Below are positions 15,496-24,566 of a stretch of 64,000 bases of DNA, one piece after another (position 1 is the stretch's first letter; every line of letters begins with the position of its first letter). Under the pieces are notes generated by a model. The model was not told the origin of the DNA. It was given only the letters and a program-made list of their open reading frames with translations, and did not search any database. Source of the DNA: Pedobacter sp. MR2016-24 (GTDB lineage: Bacteria > Bacteroidota > Bacteroidia > Sphingobacteriales > Sphingobacteriaceae); assembly GCF_026239655.1 (NCBI RefSeq), contig NZ_JAPIVO010000004.1:62001-126000 (forward strand). Direction: 5' to 3'. A program made the translations under genes and the position numbers.

Positions 15496-15702
15496 ATGAA
15501 AAGATTATTCACAACAGCGCTGATGTTGCTAGTTACCCTGCAATTATTTGCACAAGACCAGGACTCGGCATTGGTAAAAGCCCTGTATAGTTCCGAAAGA
15601 ATATACGTTGTTGTTGTTTGTGTAGCTATTATTTTGTTCGGTTTGCTGTTTTTCCTGTTCTCAATTGACAGAAGATTAAAAAAATTAGAAAAAAAATCTT
15701 AG
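15496..15702 (+). CDS. CcmD family protein, 68 aa
   Basis: Small membrane protein in the position of CcmD, which in other bacteria helps release holo-CcmE from CcmABC. 68 residues: a signal-like hydrophobic start (MKRLFTTALMLLVTLQLFAQ) that may be cleaved, a short exposed stretch, a transmembrane helix (about 37-56) and a basic end DRRLKKLEKKS. The start sits exactly at the end of repeat copy 3. The assignment is supported by gene order and topology more than by strong residues, since CcmD proteins are short and variable. Confidence 0.7.
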   Translation: MKRLFTTALMLLVTLQLFAQDQDSALVKALYSSERIYVVVVCVAIILFGLLFFLFSIDRRLKKLEKKS

Positions 15703-15786
15703 GAAAAAAACCGAGATTAAACGATTTAAAGCATGTTTTGTAGCTTTAAATGCTGTGGTGTGTCCCATACACTAAGATATTCTTCA

Positions 15787-15818
15787 TTTGCATTAATCAC
15801 TTTTTTTAGTGCAATTTT
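15787..15818 (+). promoter_or_regulatory. Candidate promoter of glutamate dehydrogenase
   Basis: Within the 164-base gap before the gene, a TTG is followed 21 bases later by CAATTTTG, one mismatch from TAnnTTTG, and then CAG. It lies about 50 bases before the ATG. Box placement is approximate and the match imperfect. Confidence 0.35.
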
Positions 15819-15866
15819 GCAGCCTCAAGATAATTGAACAGAATTAAATTTCATAATTAACATACA

Positions 15867-17288
15867 ATGGCTACTACAGCAAACGAGACAAATTTTTTTA
15901 CAGATGTTTGTAAAAACTTTGACAACGCAGCACAATTCACCGGTCACCCAGAGGGCTTATTGTCCCAAATCAAAGCATGTAACAGTGTTTATCGTTTCCA
16001 GTTCCCTATCCGCAGAGGAAATGGTTTCGAGGTAATTGATGCGTGGCGTGTTGAACACTCTCACCACATGAGTCCTACCAAAGGAGGAATTCGCTACAGT
16101 GAGATGGTTAATGAAGATGAAGTGATGGCACTGGCGGCTTTAATGACCTACAAATGTGCTATCGTGAATGTTCCTTTTGGTGGTGCCAAAGGAGGGATTA
16201 AAATCACCCCAAAAAATTACACTACCGGTGAGCTTGAAAACATCACCCGTCGTTACACTACTGAGTTAATCAAAAAGAATTTTATCGGTCCCGGTATTGA
16301 CGTTCCTGCTCCTGATTATGGATCAGGTGAGCGTGAAATGAGCTGGATTGCTGATACCTATATGACTATGAATCCTGGTCAGCTTGACGCATTAGGTTGT
16401 GTTACAGGTAAGCCGATTGCGCTGCACGGTATACGTGGACGTAAAGAAGCTACAGGACGTGGTGTTGCTTACGCTGTAAGGGAATGTGTAAGAGTTACTG
16501 AAGATATGCAGAAAATTGGCCTGACGGCTGGTTTGGGCGATAAAAGAGTAATTGTTCAGGGTTTAGGTAACGTAGGTTATCACTCGGCAAAATTCCTTAC
16601 TGAATTCGGCGCTACAATTGTTGGATTATGCGAATTTGAAGGCGCAATCTACAATGCAAACGGACTGAATGTTGACGAGGTTTTTGCACACCGTAAACTG
16701 ACGGGCTCTATTCTTGGTTTCCCTGGCGCCACAGAATTTAAAAATTCCATGGAAGGTCTGGAGCAACCATGTGATATTCTTGTGCCGGCGGCTTTAGAGA
16801 ATCAGATCACCGCAGAAAATATTAAAAATATCAAAGCAAAGATTATTGCTGAAGGTGCAAACGGACCTTGTACTCCCGAAGCGGAGGAGATCTTTACGCA
16901 AATGGGAGGGATCATTATTCCTGATATGTACTGTAATGCCGGTGGTGTAACTGTTTCTTATTTTGAGTGGTTAAAGAACCTTTCGCACGTTGCTTTCGGA
17001 CGTATGGAGAAACGTTATGCAGAAAACTCAAATGCTAACCTGATCAATACACTGGAAAGTTTAACAGGTCAGAGTATTCCTGCAGAACATCGCTTGATGA
17101 TTGTTAAAGGTGCTTCAGAATTAGAACTGGTTAACTCTGGATTAGAGGATACTATGATTCATTCTTATCATGAGATCAGGGAAACAATGCTTTCTAAACC
17201 GGGTATAGAGACTTTGAGGACAGCTGCTTTTGTTGGATCAATCGACAAAATTGCAGTTTCTTACATGAACTTAGGTATCTGGCCATAA
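15867..17288 (+). CDS. gdhA: Glutamate dehydrogenase (Glu/Leu/Phe/Val family)
   Basis: Interconverts glutamate with 2-oxoglutarate and ammonium, linking carbon and nitrogen metabolism. 473 residues, cytoplasmic hexamer family. Visible elements are [15 protein letters not shown], the catalytic-lysine loop [35 protein letters not shown], the Rossmann fingerprint [14 protein letters not shown] and [15 protein letters not shown] in the cofactor domain. It resembles the longer Glu/Leu/Phe/Val group common in Bacteroidota. Cofactor preference (NAD or NADP) cannot be stated. It is monocistronic, with a strong terminator directly after it, and separates the ccmBC half from the ccmEF half. Confidence 0.93.
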   Translation: MATTANETNFFTDVCKNFDNAAQFTGHPEGLLSQIKACNSVYRFQFPIRRGNGFEVIDAWRVEHSHHMSPTKGGIRYSEMVNEDEVMALAALMTYKCAIVNVPFGGAKGGIKITPKNYTTGELENITRRYTTELIKKNFIGPGIDVPAPDYGSGEREMSWIADTYMTMNPGQLDALGCVTGKPIALHGIRGRKEATGRGVAYAVRECVRVTEDMQKIGLTAGLGDKRVIVQGLGNVGYHSAKFLTEFGATIVGLCEFEGAIYNANGLNVDEVFAHRKLTGSILGFPGATEFKNSMEGLEQPCDILVPAALENQITAENIKNIKAKIIAEGANGPCTPEAEEIFTQMGGIIIPDMYCNAGGVTVSYFEWLKNLSHVAFGRMEKRYAENSNANLINTLESLTGQSIPAEHRLMIVKGASELELVNSGLEDTMIHSYHEIRETMLSKPGIETLRTAAFVGSIDKIAVSYMNLGIWP

Positions 17289-17310
17289 GCAGCCTTAATT
17301 TTATAAATTT

Positions 17311-17347
17311 GAAGAAGCCGCAATGTGTATCACGTTGCGGCTTCTTC
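17311..17347 (+). terminator. Terminator of glutamate dehydrogenase gene
   Basis: Perfect 13-base arms GAAGAAGCCGCAA (17311-17323) and TTGCGGCTTCTTC (17335-17347); the 11-base loop can itself pair further (GTG with CAC). The downstream tail is ATTTCT, so T-richness is modest but the helix is very strong. Confidence 0.8.
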
Positions 17348-17413
17348 ATTTCTGAACCTGTAATATGACATAATCTTTAAAATCTGAGCGCTGCTGTTTT
17401 CGTATATTTAATC

Positions 17414-18088
17414 ATGAAACTAAGGATAAGTTTTTTTTTCCTGATGACTGGTTTTGTCATCCTTGCAGGATGCTCAGGCAAGCATAGCCAGAAAATTTCC
17501 AGCAATAATGGCTTTGCCGTTTTACCGGCAGTCATGCGCAATGAGTCTGTCGCTACTTTTGCGGGTGGTTGCTTCTGGGCCATGCAGGAAAGTATGCTCC
17601 AGCTGAAAGGAGTACATACTGTGGTGAGTGGTTATGCAGGGGGGACGACATCCAATCCTACTTATGATGAAGTACTCACCAAAACTACTGGTCATGCAGA
17701 AGCGGTGCAGGTCTATTATGACCCTTCTAAAATCACATTCGAACAGTTAGTCACTGCATTTTTTTATGCGCATGACCCTACGGAGCTGAACAGGCAGGGA
17801 CCTGATATCGGATCTGATTATCGGTCTATTGCTTTTTTTCGTTCTCCGGAAGAATTGAAAACCATCTCAAAAGTACTGCATCAGCTTGAGCTTAAAGCTC
17901 TTTATAATGGAAGTTTTGTGACAGCAATGGAGCCATTTGAAGTGTTTTATCCAGCGGAAATAAATCATCAGGATTACTACGGGAAAAATCCGTGGGATCC
18001 TTATATCCGCAGTGTTTCTAAACCAAAAGTGCTGCATGTTCGGGACAATCTGCGTTCTTTTATCAAACCATCTTACCTCAATAATTAA
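17414..18088 (+). CDS. msrA: Peptide-methionine (S)-S-oxide reductase MsrA, lipoprotein form
   Basis: Repairs methionine sulfoxide (S form) in oxidised proteins. The 224-residue protein starts with a lipoprotein signal, lipobox LAGC with Cys20, so it is probably anchored in the periplasm. The catalytic motif is GGCFW with Cys53, followed by VVSGYAGGTTSNPTYDEV and the substrate-pocket region DIGSDYRSIAFF. The C-terminus (HQDYYGKNPWDPYI) is family-typical; no additional C-terminal resolving cysteines are visible. It stands alone between gdhA and ccmE, with short spacers on both sides. Confidence 0.92.
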   Translation: MKLRISFFFLMTGFVILAGCSGKHSQKISSNNGFAVLPAVMRNESVATFAGGCFWAMQESMLQLKGVHTVVSGYAGGTTSNPTYDEVLTKTTGHAEAVQVYYDPSKITFEQLVTAFFYAHDPTELNRQGPDIGSDYRSIAFFRSPEELKTISKVLHQLELKALYNGSFVTAMEPFEVFYPAEINHQDYYGKNPWDPYIRSVSKPKVLHVRDNLRSFIKPSYLNN

Positions 18089-18208
18089 TTATATTGACCT
18101 TACTGGTTTAAAGCCCTGATAATGTTGTTTTTTTGTCAGATAACTATCAATATTTTGTCATCTAACTGAATAGACAAGGTCTGTGAGATATTCAGTGCTT
18201 ATATTTTT

Positions 18209-18216
18209 TATCTTTG
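18209..18216 (+). promoter_or_regulatory. Candidate -7 box of the ccmEF operon
   Basis: TATCTTTG, a perfect TAnnTTTG match, lies 26 bases before the ccmE ATG in the 154-base gap after msrA. No clear TTG stands at the usual -33 distance. Confidence 0.55.
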
Positions 18217-18242
18217 TGTCATTCTATTAATTTGTTGTTTCT

Positions 18243-18653
18243 ATGAGAAAAAGTGCAATCATTGGCTTAATTACTATTGCAATTTGTGTAGGTTTTCTGG
18301 TGAGCTTAAATGCAGACACCAGTAATTATTCAACCTTTACAGAAGCTGCAAAAGACTCGAGAGAGTTCCACGTAATGGGACATTGGGCTAAAGAAAAAGG
18401 TACTTATTATGATGCATTAAAAGATGCCAATCACTTCTCTTTTTACATGAAAGACGAAAAAAATGATATTAAAAAGGTCATTTACAGTGGTACCAAGCCA
18501 CAGGATTTTGAGCGTTCAGAAAAGCTGGTTTTAATCGGTAAAATGAACAAAGATGTATTCTACGCCTCTAAAATTTTAATGAAATGCCCTTCGAAATACA
18601 ACAATGACCTTGTAGAGATTAAGCAGGACGGAACGGTTAAAAAATACAAATAA
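18243..18653 (+). CDS. ccmE: Cytochrome c maturation protein CcmE, CxxxY type
   Basis: Periplasmic heme chaperone, anchored by an N-terminal transmembrane helix (residues 5-21). 136 residues with the OB-fold pattern of CcmE. The heme-attachment site of the well-studied proteins is HxxxY; here the corresponding stretch is MKCPSKYNND with Cys115 and Tyr119, that is the CxxxY form described for archaea and some anaerobes. ccmF starts 5 bases after the stop, so both are one operon. This form goes with Ccm systems that lack CcmH, and no ccmH is seen in the window. Confidence 0.88.
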   Translation: MRKSAIIGLITIAICVGFLVSLNADTSNYSTFTEAAKDSREFHVMGHWAKEKGTYYDALKDANHFSFYMKDEKNDIKKVIYSGTKPQDFERSEKLVLIGKMNKDVFYASKILMKCPSKYNNDLVEIKQDGTVKKYK

Positions 18654-18658
18654 TCTTA

Positions 18659-21130
18659 ATGGACATACAATTCACAGGAGAGACACTCCTTCCCGGCAAA
18701 GTTGGGCAGTTTTTTATTGTTTTAGCATTTGCTGCATCAGTGCTTTCTACTATTTCCTATTTCTTCGCAACGCGGAATAAAGATTTAGCAGACCGCTCAT
18801 GGCAACGTTTAGGAAGAATCTCCTTCTTTGTAAACTGGGCCAGTGTAATTGGTATTGGTGTTACTTTGTTTTATCTGATCCTGAACCATTATAACGAATA
18901 TTACTACGTTTATTCGCATTCATCAAAAGCACTTCCCGTTTATTATATTGTTTCTGCATTCTGGGAAGGCCAGGAAGGCAGTTTCTGGCTTTGGGCATTC
19001 TGGCAATCTTTATTAGGAGCCATCCTGATCTGGAAAGCAAAGACCTGGGAAAATGGTGTGCTTACAGTAGTTTCCTTTTCGCAGGTATTTTTAACATCCA
19101 TGTTATTGGGCGTTCAGATTTTTGGCGAGCGTATCGGGAGTTCTCCATTCATTCTGTTAAGAGAAGCTGTAAATCTAAAAGAAATGGCACCGGTTGTATT
19201 TGCCGATCCTGAGAATTTTAAGAATTACCTGAAGTTTATTACTGACGGCAGGGGACTAAATCCACTATTGCAGAATTACTGGATGGTCATTCACCCGCCT
19301 ACTTTGTTCCTTGGTTTTGCCAGTATGGTGGTACCCTTTGCTTACGTTATTGCTGCGCTATGGCAAAAAAGATATAAAGAGTGGGTTAAACCAGTAATGC
19401 CATGGGCTTTATTCGCTGTAATGGTATTGGGCACAGGAATTATCATGGGCTCATTCTGGGCGTATGAAGCTTTAAACTTTGGCGGTTTCTGGGCCTGGGA
19501 TCCGGTAGAAAATGCATCTCTTATTCCATGGCTTACGTTAATTGGTGCCGTCCATGTCATCATTGCATTTAAAAATACAGGACATGCATTCTTTACCGCA
19601 ATTGTACTGGTCCTGATCAGTTTTATCCTGGTACTTTATGCTTCGTTTTTAACCCGGAGCGGTATCCTTGGCGAAACCTCTGTGCATGCATTTACGGATC
19701 TTGGAATGTTTGGTCACCTGATCCTGTACAACGTTGTATTCCTGGTGATTCCTATCGTGCTGATCGTGCTCAGATGGAAAGAATTACCGATTACCAATAA
19801 AGATGAAGAGACCTACTCAAGAGAATTCTGGATGTTTATTGGTGCACTGGTTGTTACCGTAGCCTGTATTCAGGTCATCTTCTCCACATCGGTTCCTGTA
19901 TTTAATAAAGCTTTCGGAACCAATTTTGCCCCACCAATAGATGCAATAAAATATTATAACCAGTGGCAGGCACCTTTTGCGATACTGATTACCATGATCT
20001 CTGGTTTTTCACAGTTTCTGAAATACAAGCGTACTGACCTGCGTAAATTCTACAGCAGCCTGATTGCTACATTAATTGTCTCTGTGATCATTACCGCTGT
20101 ATTTGTATATGTAACTGATGTCTATAATAACCTGATTTATATTCTGCTTTCTTTCAGCTGTATGTTTGCCATCTTGTCTAATGCAAGGATATTATCGCAG
20201 GGATTTGGTGGCAAGAGTAAACTGATAGGTGCTGCGGTAGCTCACATCGGGTTTGCATTGTTACTGGTAGGTGCATTGGTTGCCGCTGCAACAAGTAAGG
20301 CTGTTTCTTTAAATGCGACGAACTTCATCCCTGTAAAGGATTTTGAAAAAGTAGAAAAACCGGGAGAGAATATGGTGCTGTATAAAAATGAGCCTAAAAA
20401 GATGGGCCGCTTTACAGTCACTTATACCAGCGATACGACTATTGCTCCCAATACTTTTTATAAACTGAACTTCAAGGTAATTGATGAGAAAACCGGGAAG
20501 GTAAAAGAAGATTTTGATTTGAATCCGCATGTGCAGACAAACCCTAAAATGGGTCTGATTGCTTCACCCGACACTAAGCATTATCTTACTTACGATATCT
20601 ATACACATATTACCAGCGCGCCCGAAGCTAAAGAAGCTCATGATATTGAAAGTGAAGCACAGAGTGATGAACAAAACTATAAAAAGCCAAGGATCGTTAA
20701 TGTAAGCACGGGTGACACCTTACATACCAGTAGCGGGATTATTACGGTAAAGGACCTGAACTTCAAGCCAACAGCCAAAAGCCTTGCTTTAGCGGAAGGT
20801 GACCTTGCTGTGGGACTTCCATTGGAAATAGACCTGAATGGTAAGATTTATAAAACTGAGCCGATCTTCCTGGTAAAAGGGAATAACACTTTTGATTTTG
20901 CAAGAAACATCAATGATCTTGGCTTAAGAGTAAGGTTTACCAAAATATTACCTGACCAGAAAAAGGTAGAATTACAGGTATTTGAAAAACCTCAGCAATC
21001 TAAAGACTGGGTAGTATTCAAATCCATCGAATTTCCTTATATCAACTTATATTGGGTGGGTTTAATCGTAATGGTAATCGGCTTCCTGATCTCTATTTTC
21101 AGGAGACAAAAAGAAATCAGATCTGTTTAG
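18659..21130 (+). CDS. ccmF: Cytochrome c heme lyase subunit CcmF/CcsA-type
   Basis: Large multi-pass membrane protein (823 residues) that transfers heme from CcmE to apocytochrome c. About fifteen hydrophobic helices. The WWD signature FWAWDPVENASLIPWL begins near residue 277; conserved histidines appear in VIHPPTLFLGF and the YASFLTRSGILGETSVHAF segment. A soluble periplasmic domain occupies about residues 560-790 before the last helix, which is longer than in many CcmF proteins. It follows ccmE by 5 bases and abuts the next gene by zero bases (stop 21130, start 21131). Confidence 0.93.
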   Translation: MDIQFTGETLLPGKVGQFFIVLAFAASVLSTISYFFATRNKDLADRSWQRLGRISFFVNWASVIGIGVTLFYLILNHYNEYYYVYSHSSKALPVYYIVSAFWEGQEGSFWLWAFWQSLLGAILIWKAKTWENGVLTVVSFSQVFLTSMLLGVQIFGERIGSSPFILLREAVNLKEMAPVVFADPENFKNYLKFITDGRGLNPLLQNYWMVIHPPTLFLGFASMVVPFAYVIAALWQKRYKEWVKPVMPWALFAVMVLGTGIIMGSFWAYEALNFGGFWAWDPVENASLIPWLTLIGAVHVIIAFKNTGHAFFTAIVLVLISFILVLYASFLTRSGILGETSVHAFTDLGMFGHLILYNVVFLVIPIVLIVLRWKELPITNKDEETYSREFWMFIGALVVTVACIQVIFSTSVPVFNKAFGTNFAPPIDAIKYYNQWQAPFAILITMISGFSQFLKYKRTDLRKFYSSLIATLIVSVIITAVFVYVTDVYNNLIYILLSFSCMFAILSNARILSQGFGGKSKLIGAAVAHIGFALLLVGALVAAATSKAVSLNATNFIPVKDFEKVEKPGENMVLYKNEPKKMGRFTVTYTSDTTIAPNTFYKLNFKVIDEKTGKVKEDFDLNPHVQTNPKMGLIASPDTKHYLTYDIYTHITSAPEAKEAHDIESEAQSDEQNYKKPRIVNVSTGDTLHTSSGIITVKDLNFKPTAKSLALAEGDLAVGLPLEIDLNGKIYKTEPIFLVKGNNTFDFARNINDLGLRVRFTKILPDQKKVELQVFEKPQQSKDWVVFKSIEFPYINLYWVGLIVMVIGFLISIFRRQKEIRSV

Positions 21131-21895
21131 ATGAAAATAGTTTGTATAGGCTCAGGAAATGTGGCGACACATCTGGCTATCGCTTTTAAAAGGATTGGGG
21201 CCGAGCTTGTGCAGGTTTGGAGCAGGGATAGGAGGAGTGCGGAAATATTGGCGGCGCTGACAAAGGCAAAGGCAATTACCGACTGGAAGGAGCTGGATTT
21301 AAAGGCTGACTGTTATCTTATTGCGGTTAAAGATGATGCTATCCCTGAAGTAGCAGCACATCTAAAGGATGTGTCTGGCATCGTTATCCATACTTCCGGC
21401 GCTACAGACATGAAAGTATTGGCTGGATCACCTGCGGGTTACGGCGTGATTTATCCTTTACAGACTTTTTCCAAAACTAAAGCTGTAGACCTTACACAGG
21501 TTCCGCTTTGCATAGAAGCTGATCAGCCTCAAGTCCTGGAAAAAATATCAGCCATTGCCCATTTGATCAGTCCCCTGGTATCTGAGGCGAGTTCGGAACA
21601 AAGACGTGTTCTTCATCTTGCCGCAGTCTTTGCCTGCAATTTCAGCAATCACTTGTATGCATTGAGTAGTCAGCTGTTGGAGCAGCATCAGTTGAAATTC
21701 GATCTGCTCAAACCGCTGATTCTTGAAACCGCCCAAAAGATTCAGTCTTCATTACCTGCAGATGTGCAAACCGGACCTGCGGTACGTAACGATCAGGAAA
21801 CACTTAAAAACCATATGGCATTACTGAGCGGTTCGCCAGAGCTTTTGAACATTTATGAAGTATTAAGTGATAGCATTAAAAAAATGCATCTGTAA
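21131..21895 (+). CDS. Rossmann-like and DUF2520 domain protein
   Basis: NAD(P)-dependent dehydrogenase-like protein of 254 residues. The N-terminal MKIVCIGSGNVATHLAIAF is a dinucleotide-binding fingerprint (GxGNVA); the second half, with VIHTSGATDMKVL, GVIYPLQTFSK and VFACNFSNHLYALS, matches DUF2520, which resembles the helical domain of ketopantoate/6-phosphogluconate-type dehydrogenases. Substrate unknown. The start codon follows the ccmF stop without a gap, so translation is probably coupled to the heme lyase operon even though no functional link is evident. Confidence 0.85.
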   Translation: MKIVCIGSGNVATHLAIAFKRIGAELVQVWSRDRRSAEILAALTKAKAITDWKELDLKADCYLIAVKDDAIPEVAAHLKDVSGIVIHTSGATDMKVLAGSPAGYGVIYPLQTFSKTKAVDLTQVPLCIEADQPQVLEKISAIAHLISPLVSEASSEQRRVLHLAAVFACNFSNHLYALSSQLLEQHQLKFDLLKPLILETAQKIQSSLPADVQTGPAVRNDQETLKNHMALLSGSPELLNIYEVLSDSIKKMHL

Positions 21896-21979
21896 GCTGA
21901 TTGCGCTTTCTGTTGTTTATTTTTGACTACCTTATAAATTTTCCGGGCATTAAGATGTGTCCGATTAACTCTTGATAAA

Positions 21980-22507
21980 ATGCTGCTTCAAAAATTAAAA
22001 TCCATTACAACCTTTATTTTCGACGTTGATGGGGTATTAACCACTGGTGATGTGATTGCATCGGAAACTGGTGAACTACTCAGGACATTTAATATTAAAG
22101 ATGGTTATGCGCTGCAGCTTGCTGTAAAAAAAGGATATCATGTTTGTATCATATCTGGTGGTCGCGGTCAGGCCATGGAGAAGCGATTTGCTGGTTTAGG
22201 AATACCCGATGTCTATTTGGGGGTAGCAGATAAAGGGGCTGTTTTCCAAAATTACCTGGCACAAAACCGTATAGATCCTGAAGCAGTACTGTATATGGGG
22301 GATGATATTCCTGATTTGAATGTCATGAAATTAGTAGGCGTTCCTACCTGCCCGGCTGATGCCTCTACTGATATTAAAGCCATTTCTGCTTATATATCTC
22401 CATTCAATGGTGGAAAAACTGCTGCCAGGGATGTCATCGAGAAAGTACTGAAGGTTCAGGACCGGTGGTTTGATGAAAATCCTTCTGCGGCCGACTCCGG
22501 TAAATAG
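21980..22507 (+). CDS. KdsC-like HAD phosphatase (KDO 8-phosphate phosphatase)
   Basis: HAD-superfamily hydrolase of subfamily IIIA, most like KdsC, which dephosphorylates 3-deoxy-D-manno-octulosonate 8-phosphate for lipopolysaccharide synthesis. 175 residues, usual length. Catalytic motif I is FDVDGVLTTG (two Asp); motif II IISGG; KDGYALQLAVKKGY links them; motif IV is YMGDDIPDLNVM. The small size, without a cap domain, fits the tetrameric KdsC class. Other sugar-phosphate specificities in this clade exist, so the exact substrate is inferred. Confidence 0.82.
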   Translation: MLLQKLKSITTFIFDVDGVLTTGDVIASETGELLRTFNIKDGYALQLAVKKGYHVCIISGGRGQAMEKRFAGLGIPDVYLGVADKGAVFQNYLAQNRIDPEAVLYMGDDIPDLNVMKLVGVPTCPADASTDIKAISAYISPFNGGKTAARDVIEKVLKVQDRWFDENPSAADSGK

Positions 22508-22596
22508 TTTTTGTTGGTTTAAACCTTATTGTGTTTTTATGCTCTATTTAAAAACAAAACAACAATACGGTTAGCGTAACATTAAAACAAAAACAC

Positions 22597-22995
22597 ATGA
22601 AAAAATTATTGATTATTTGCGGATTGTTATTCAGTGCAGTAACATTTGCTAATGCACAGGGTGGTAACCGCAATATGGGTACACCAGAAGAAAGAGCAGC
22701 TAAAATGACTGCTACATTAACGGAGAAGCTAACATTAACAGCTGACCAGCAAACAAAAGTAAAAGCCATTTTTGTAGATCAGAATACCAAAATGAGCAAA
22801 GTGAGAGAAGAAGCCGGAGAAGACAGAAAAGCAATGCGCGAAAAGATGATGGCTTCCATGAAAGATAGCAATGAACAGATCAATGGTTTATTAACTGAGG
22901 ATCAGAAAAAAGCATTTACAGCTTATCAGGAAGAAAGAAAAGCTGCCATGCAAAAAAGAGGCGGCAGACCAGGCAACCGCCCGGCGCAAAACTAG
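22597..22995 (+). CDS. Periplasmic LTxxQ (Spy/CpxP-like) protein, 132 aa
   Basis: Small secreted protein: signal peptide MKKLLIICGLLFSAVTFANAQ, then a helical, highly charged mature part with two LTxxQ-type motifs, LTADQ and LTEDQ, spaced as in Spy/CpxP relatives, and a Gly/Arg/Pro tail (RGGRPGNRP). Spy-like proteins act as periplasmic chaperones or stress sensors; the Bacteroidota versions are poorly characterised. A rho-independent terminator follows. Role is inferred from fold pattern only. Confidence 0.72.
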   Translation: MKKLLIICGLLFSAVTFANAQGGNRNMGTPEERAAKMTATLTEKLTLTADQQTKVKAIFVDQNTKMSKVREEAGEDRKAMREKMMASMKDSNEQINGLLTEDQKKAFTAYQEERKAAMQKRGGRPGNRPAQN

Positions 22996-23018
22996 AAAAC
23001 AATATTTTTTTTTATAAT

Positions 23019-23050
23019 GGAAGCGGCTTTAGGCCGCTTTTGTTATTTTA
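23019..23050 (+). terminator. Terminator after the LTxxQ gene
   Basis: Stem AAGCGGC (23021-23027) with GCCGCTT (23033-23039), five-base loop TTTAG, followed by a T-rich tail TTGTTATTTT. It lies upstream of the maf start codon, confirming that maf begins downstream of it. Confidence 0.8.
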
Positions 23051-23067
23051 GCGTTTTAATTTCTATC

Positions 23068-23637
23068 ATGTATCAGCAGCCATACCCACTTATATTAGCT
23101 TCAAAATCTCCGCGTCGTCAGGAATTACTGGCAGCGATGGATCTTGAATTCCAGGTTTTATTGAAAGAAGTAGATGAAAGTTATCCTGAAGGTCTGGAGC
23201 CAGCCCAAATTGCAGTTTATATCTCAGAGAAAAAAGCGATGGCCTTTGTGGAAGAACGTATAAACAGCCTGGTGATTACTGCGGATACCATCGTTTCCTA
23301 TCAAGGTGAAATTTTGGGTAAACCGGCAGATAAAAACCAGGCGCGTGAGATGCTGCAAAAGCTTTCGGGTACCAAACATGAAGTTTATACCGGTGTAAGT
23401 TTAGCACATGGCAGTAAAATGGAATCGTTTTTTGACCTGACGGAAGTTTTTTTCAAAACAGTAACTGAAGGTCAGATAGAACATTACATTACGCAGTATA
23501 ATCCTTATGATAAAGCCGGAGGCTATGGCATCCAGGACTGGATCGGCTTTATAGCCGTCGAAAAGATTATTGGCTCCTATACGAATGTAATGGGGCTGCC
23601 TACCGAAAAGCTCTATACAGCGTTGTCAAAATTCTGA
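23068..23637 (+). CDS. Maf family nucleotide pyrophosphatase
   Basis: House-cleaning pyrophosphatase that hydrolyses non-canonical nucleoside triphosphates (dTTP/UTP type or 7-methyl-GTP type). From the ATG at 23068 it has 189 residues, the normal Maf length; an in-frame ATG at 23017 falls inside the preceding terminator and is rejected. Motifs: LILASKSPRRQELL at the N-terminus, ITADTIVSYQGEILGKP, and the C-terminal KAGGYGIQDW. The last 25 bases overlap the 3' end of the convergent ppx-like gene. The substrate-class residues were not resolved. Confidence 0.9.
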   Translation: MYQQPYPLILASKSPRRQELLAAMDLEFQVLLKEVDESYPEGLEPAQIAVYISEKKAMAFVEERINSLVITADTIVSYQGEILGKPADKNQAREMLQKLSGTKHEVYTGVSLAHGSKMESFFDLTEVFFKTVTEGQIEHYITQYNPYDKAGGYGIQDWIGFIAVEKIIGSYTNVMGLPTEKLYTALSKF

Positions 23638-24542
23638 TCTGCCAGTAAGGTATATAAAACGCCCATCTTCAAATCGTAAGTGGATAAACTCATCGAGTCC
23701 AGTCCAATTTCATTGATGATATAGTCAGTCAGGACTGCCGCAATTACAATCATATCTACCCGCAATGGGATCAGATTCGGCATCGCCAGTCTATCTGCAT
23801 GAGTAGAGGCAATCAGTTTTGCAGAAAGGCTTTTATAGGCAGTTACATCCAGCGAAGCTGAGGATATGGTATCAATAGCTATATCATTCAGTAACATTGC
23901 TGTAAAGGTCTCAAATGCACCGGCAGAGCCAATTAATGTCTGAGGTTGGTGCATTGCACAGGCGGCTTTGAGTTCTCCGAGCTGGCTGTTAAGTTGCGCT
24001 ATAATCCCTTCTTTTTCTTCATTGCTAATCGGATCTGAATGAAACCAGGCCTGCATCAGCCGCGCTGCGCCTATGTTATAGCTTTTTTTCCATAACAATT
24101 GTTCCCTGCTACAAATAATAAATTCTGTGCTGCCGCCACCGATATCCATAATAAGTGAGGGCGCTTTAATTACCCCTGTCGCTTTTACCCCGTTAAAAAT
24201 ATAAGCTGCTTCTTCGTCGCCACTGATGATTTCAATTTCTATGCCTGTGTGCATTTTAGCAGAAGAGGCAAAATCCCGACCATTAGCGGCACTTCTCACT
24301 GCAGAGGTGGCAATAGCCCTGACCAGTTGCACTTCCTGCTTTTCCAGTTCCACTTTGAAAGCTTTCAAAGTCTGAAGCCCTCTTTCGAAGGCTTCAGGTA
24401 TAATTATATTTTCGTTAATTCGCCCTTCGCCTAAGCGTACAGGAACATTCGTTTTATAAAGTACCTCTACACCCTTAACAGACAAATCTGCAATAATCAG
24501 GTGAAAAGTATTGGTGCCAAGATCAATAACAGCTACTCTCAT
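23613..24542 (-). CDS. Ppx/GppA family phosphatase
   Basis: Exopolyphosphatase/guanosine pentaphosphatase family protein with an ASKHA (actin-like) fold. 309 residues, the short form without the C-terminal HD domain. ATP-binding-type motifs are seen at VAVIDLGTNTFHLIIADL (phosphate 1), the central ATSAVRSAANG, and LIMDIGGGSTEFI (phosphate 2), followed by IGSAGAFETFTAM. Action on polyphosphate or (p)ppGpp is inferred from the family. Its 3' end overlaps maf by 25 bases in convergent orientation, and it lies downstream of an ABC exporter pair on the same strand. Confidence 0.88.
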   Translation of the reverse strand: MRVAVIDLGTNTFHLIIADLSVKGVEVLYKTNVPVRLGEGRINENIIIPEAFERGLQTLKAFKVELEKQEVQLVRAIATSAVRSAANGRDFASSAKMHTGIEIEIISGDEEAAYIFNGVKATGVIKAPSLIMDIGGGSTEFIICSREQLLWKKSYNIGAARLMQAWFHSDPISNEEKEGIIAQLNSQLGELKAACAMHQPQTLIGSAGAFETFTAMLLNDIAIDTISSASLDVTAYKSLSAKLIASTHADRLAMPNLIPLRVDMIVIAAVLTDYIINEIGLDSMSLSTYDLKMGVLYTLLADQNFDNAV

Positions 24543-24566
24543 AGAATAAATATAGCTGTAAAGCTA

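Noticed and set aside
23017..23067. Earlier ATG for maf
   Set aside because: It is located in the terminator stem of the preceding gene; the family motif begins shortly after the ATG at 23068.
24543..24566. ATAGCT/AGCTAT hairpin between the Ppx-like and permease genes as a terminator
   Set aside because: Only 6 paired A/T-rich bases and no proper T tail; too weak to call.
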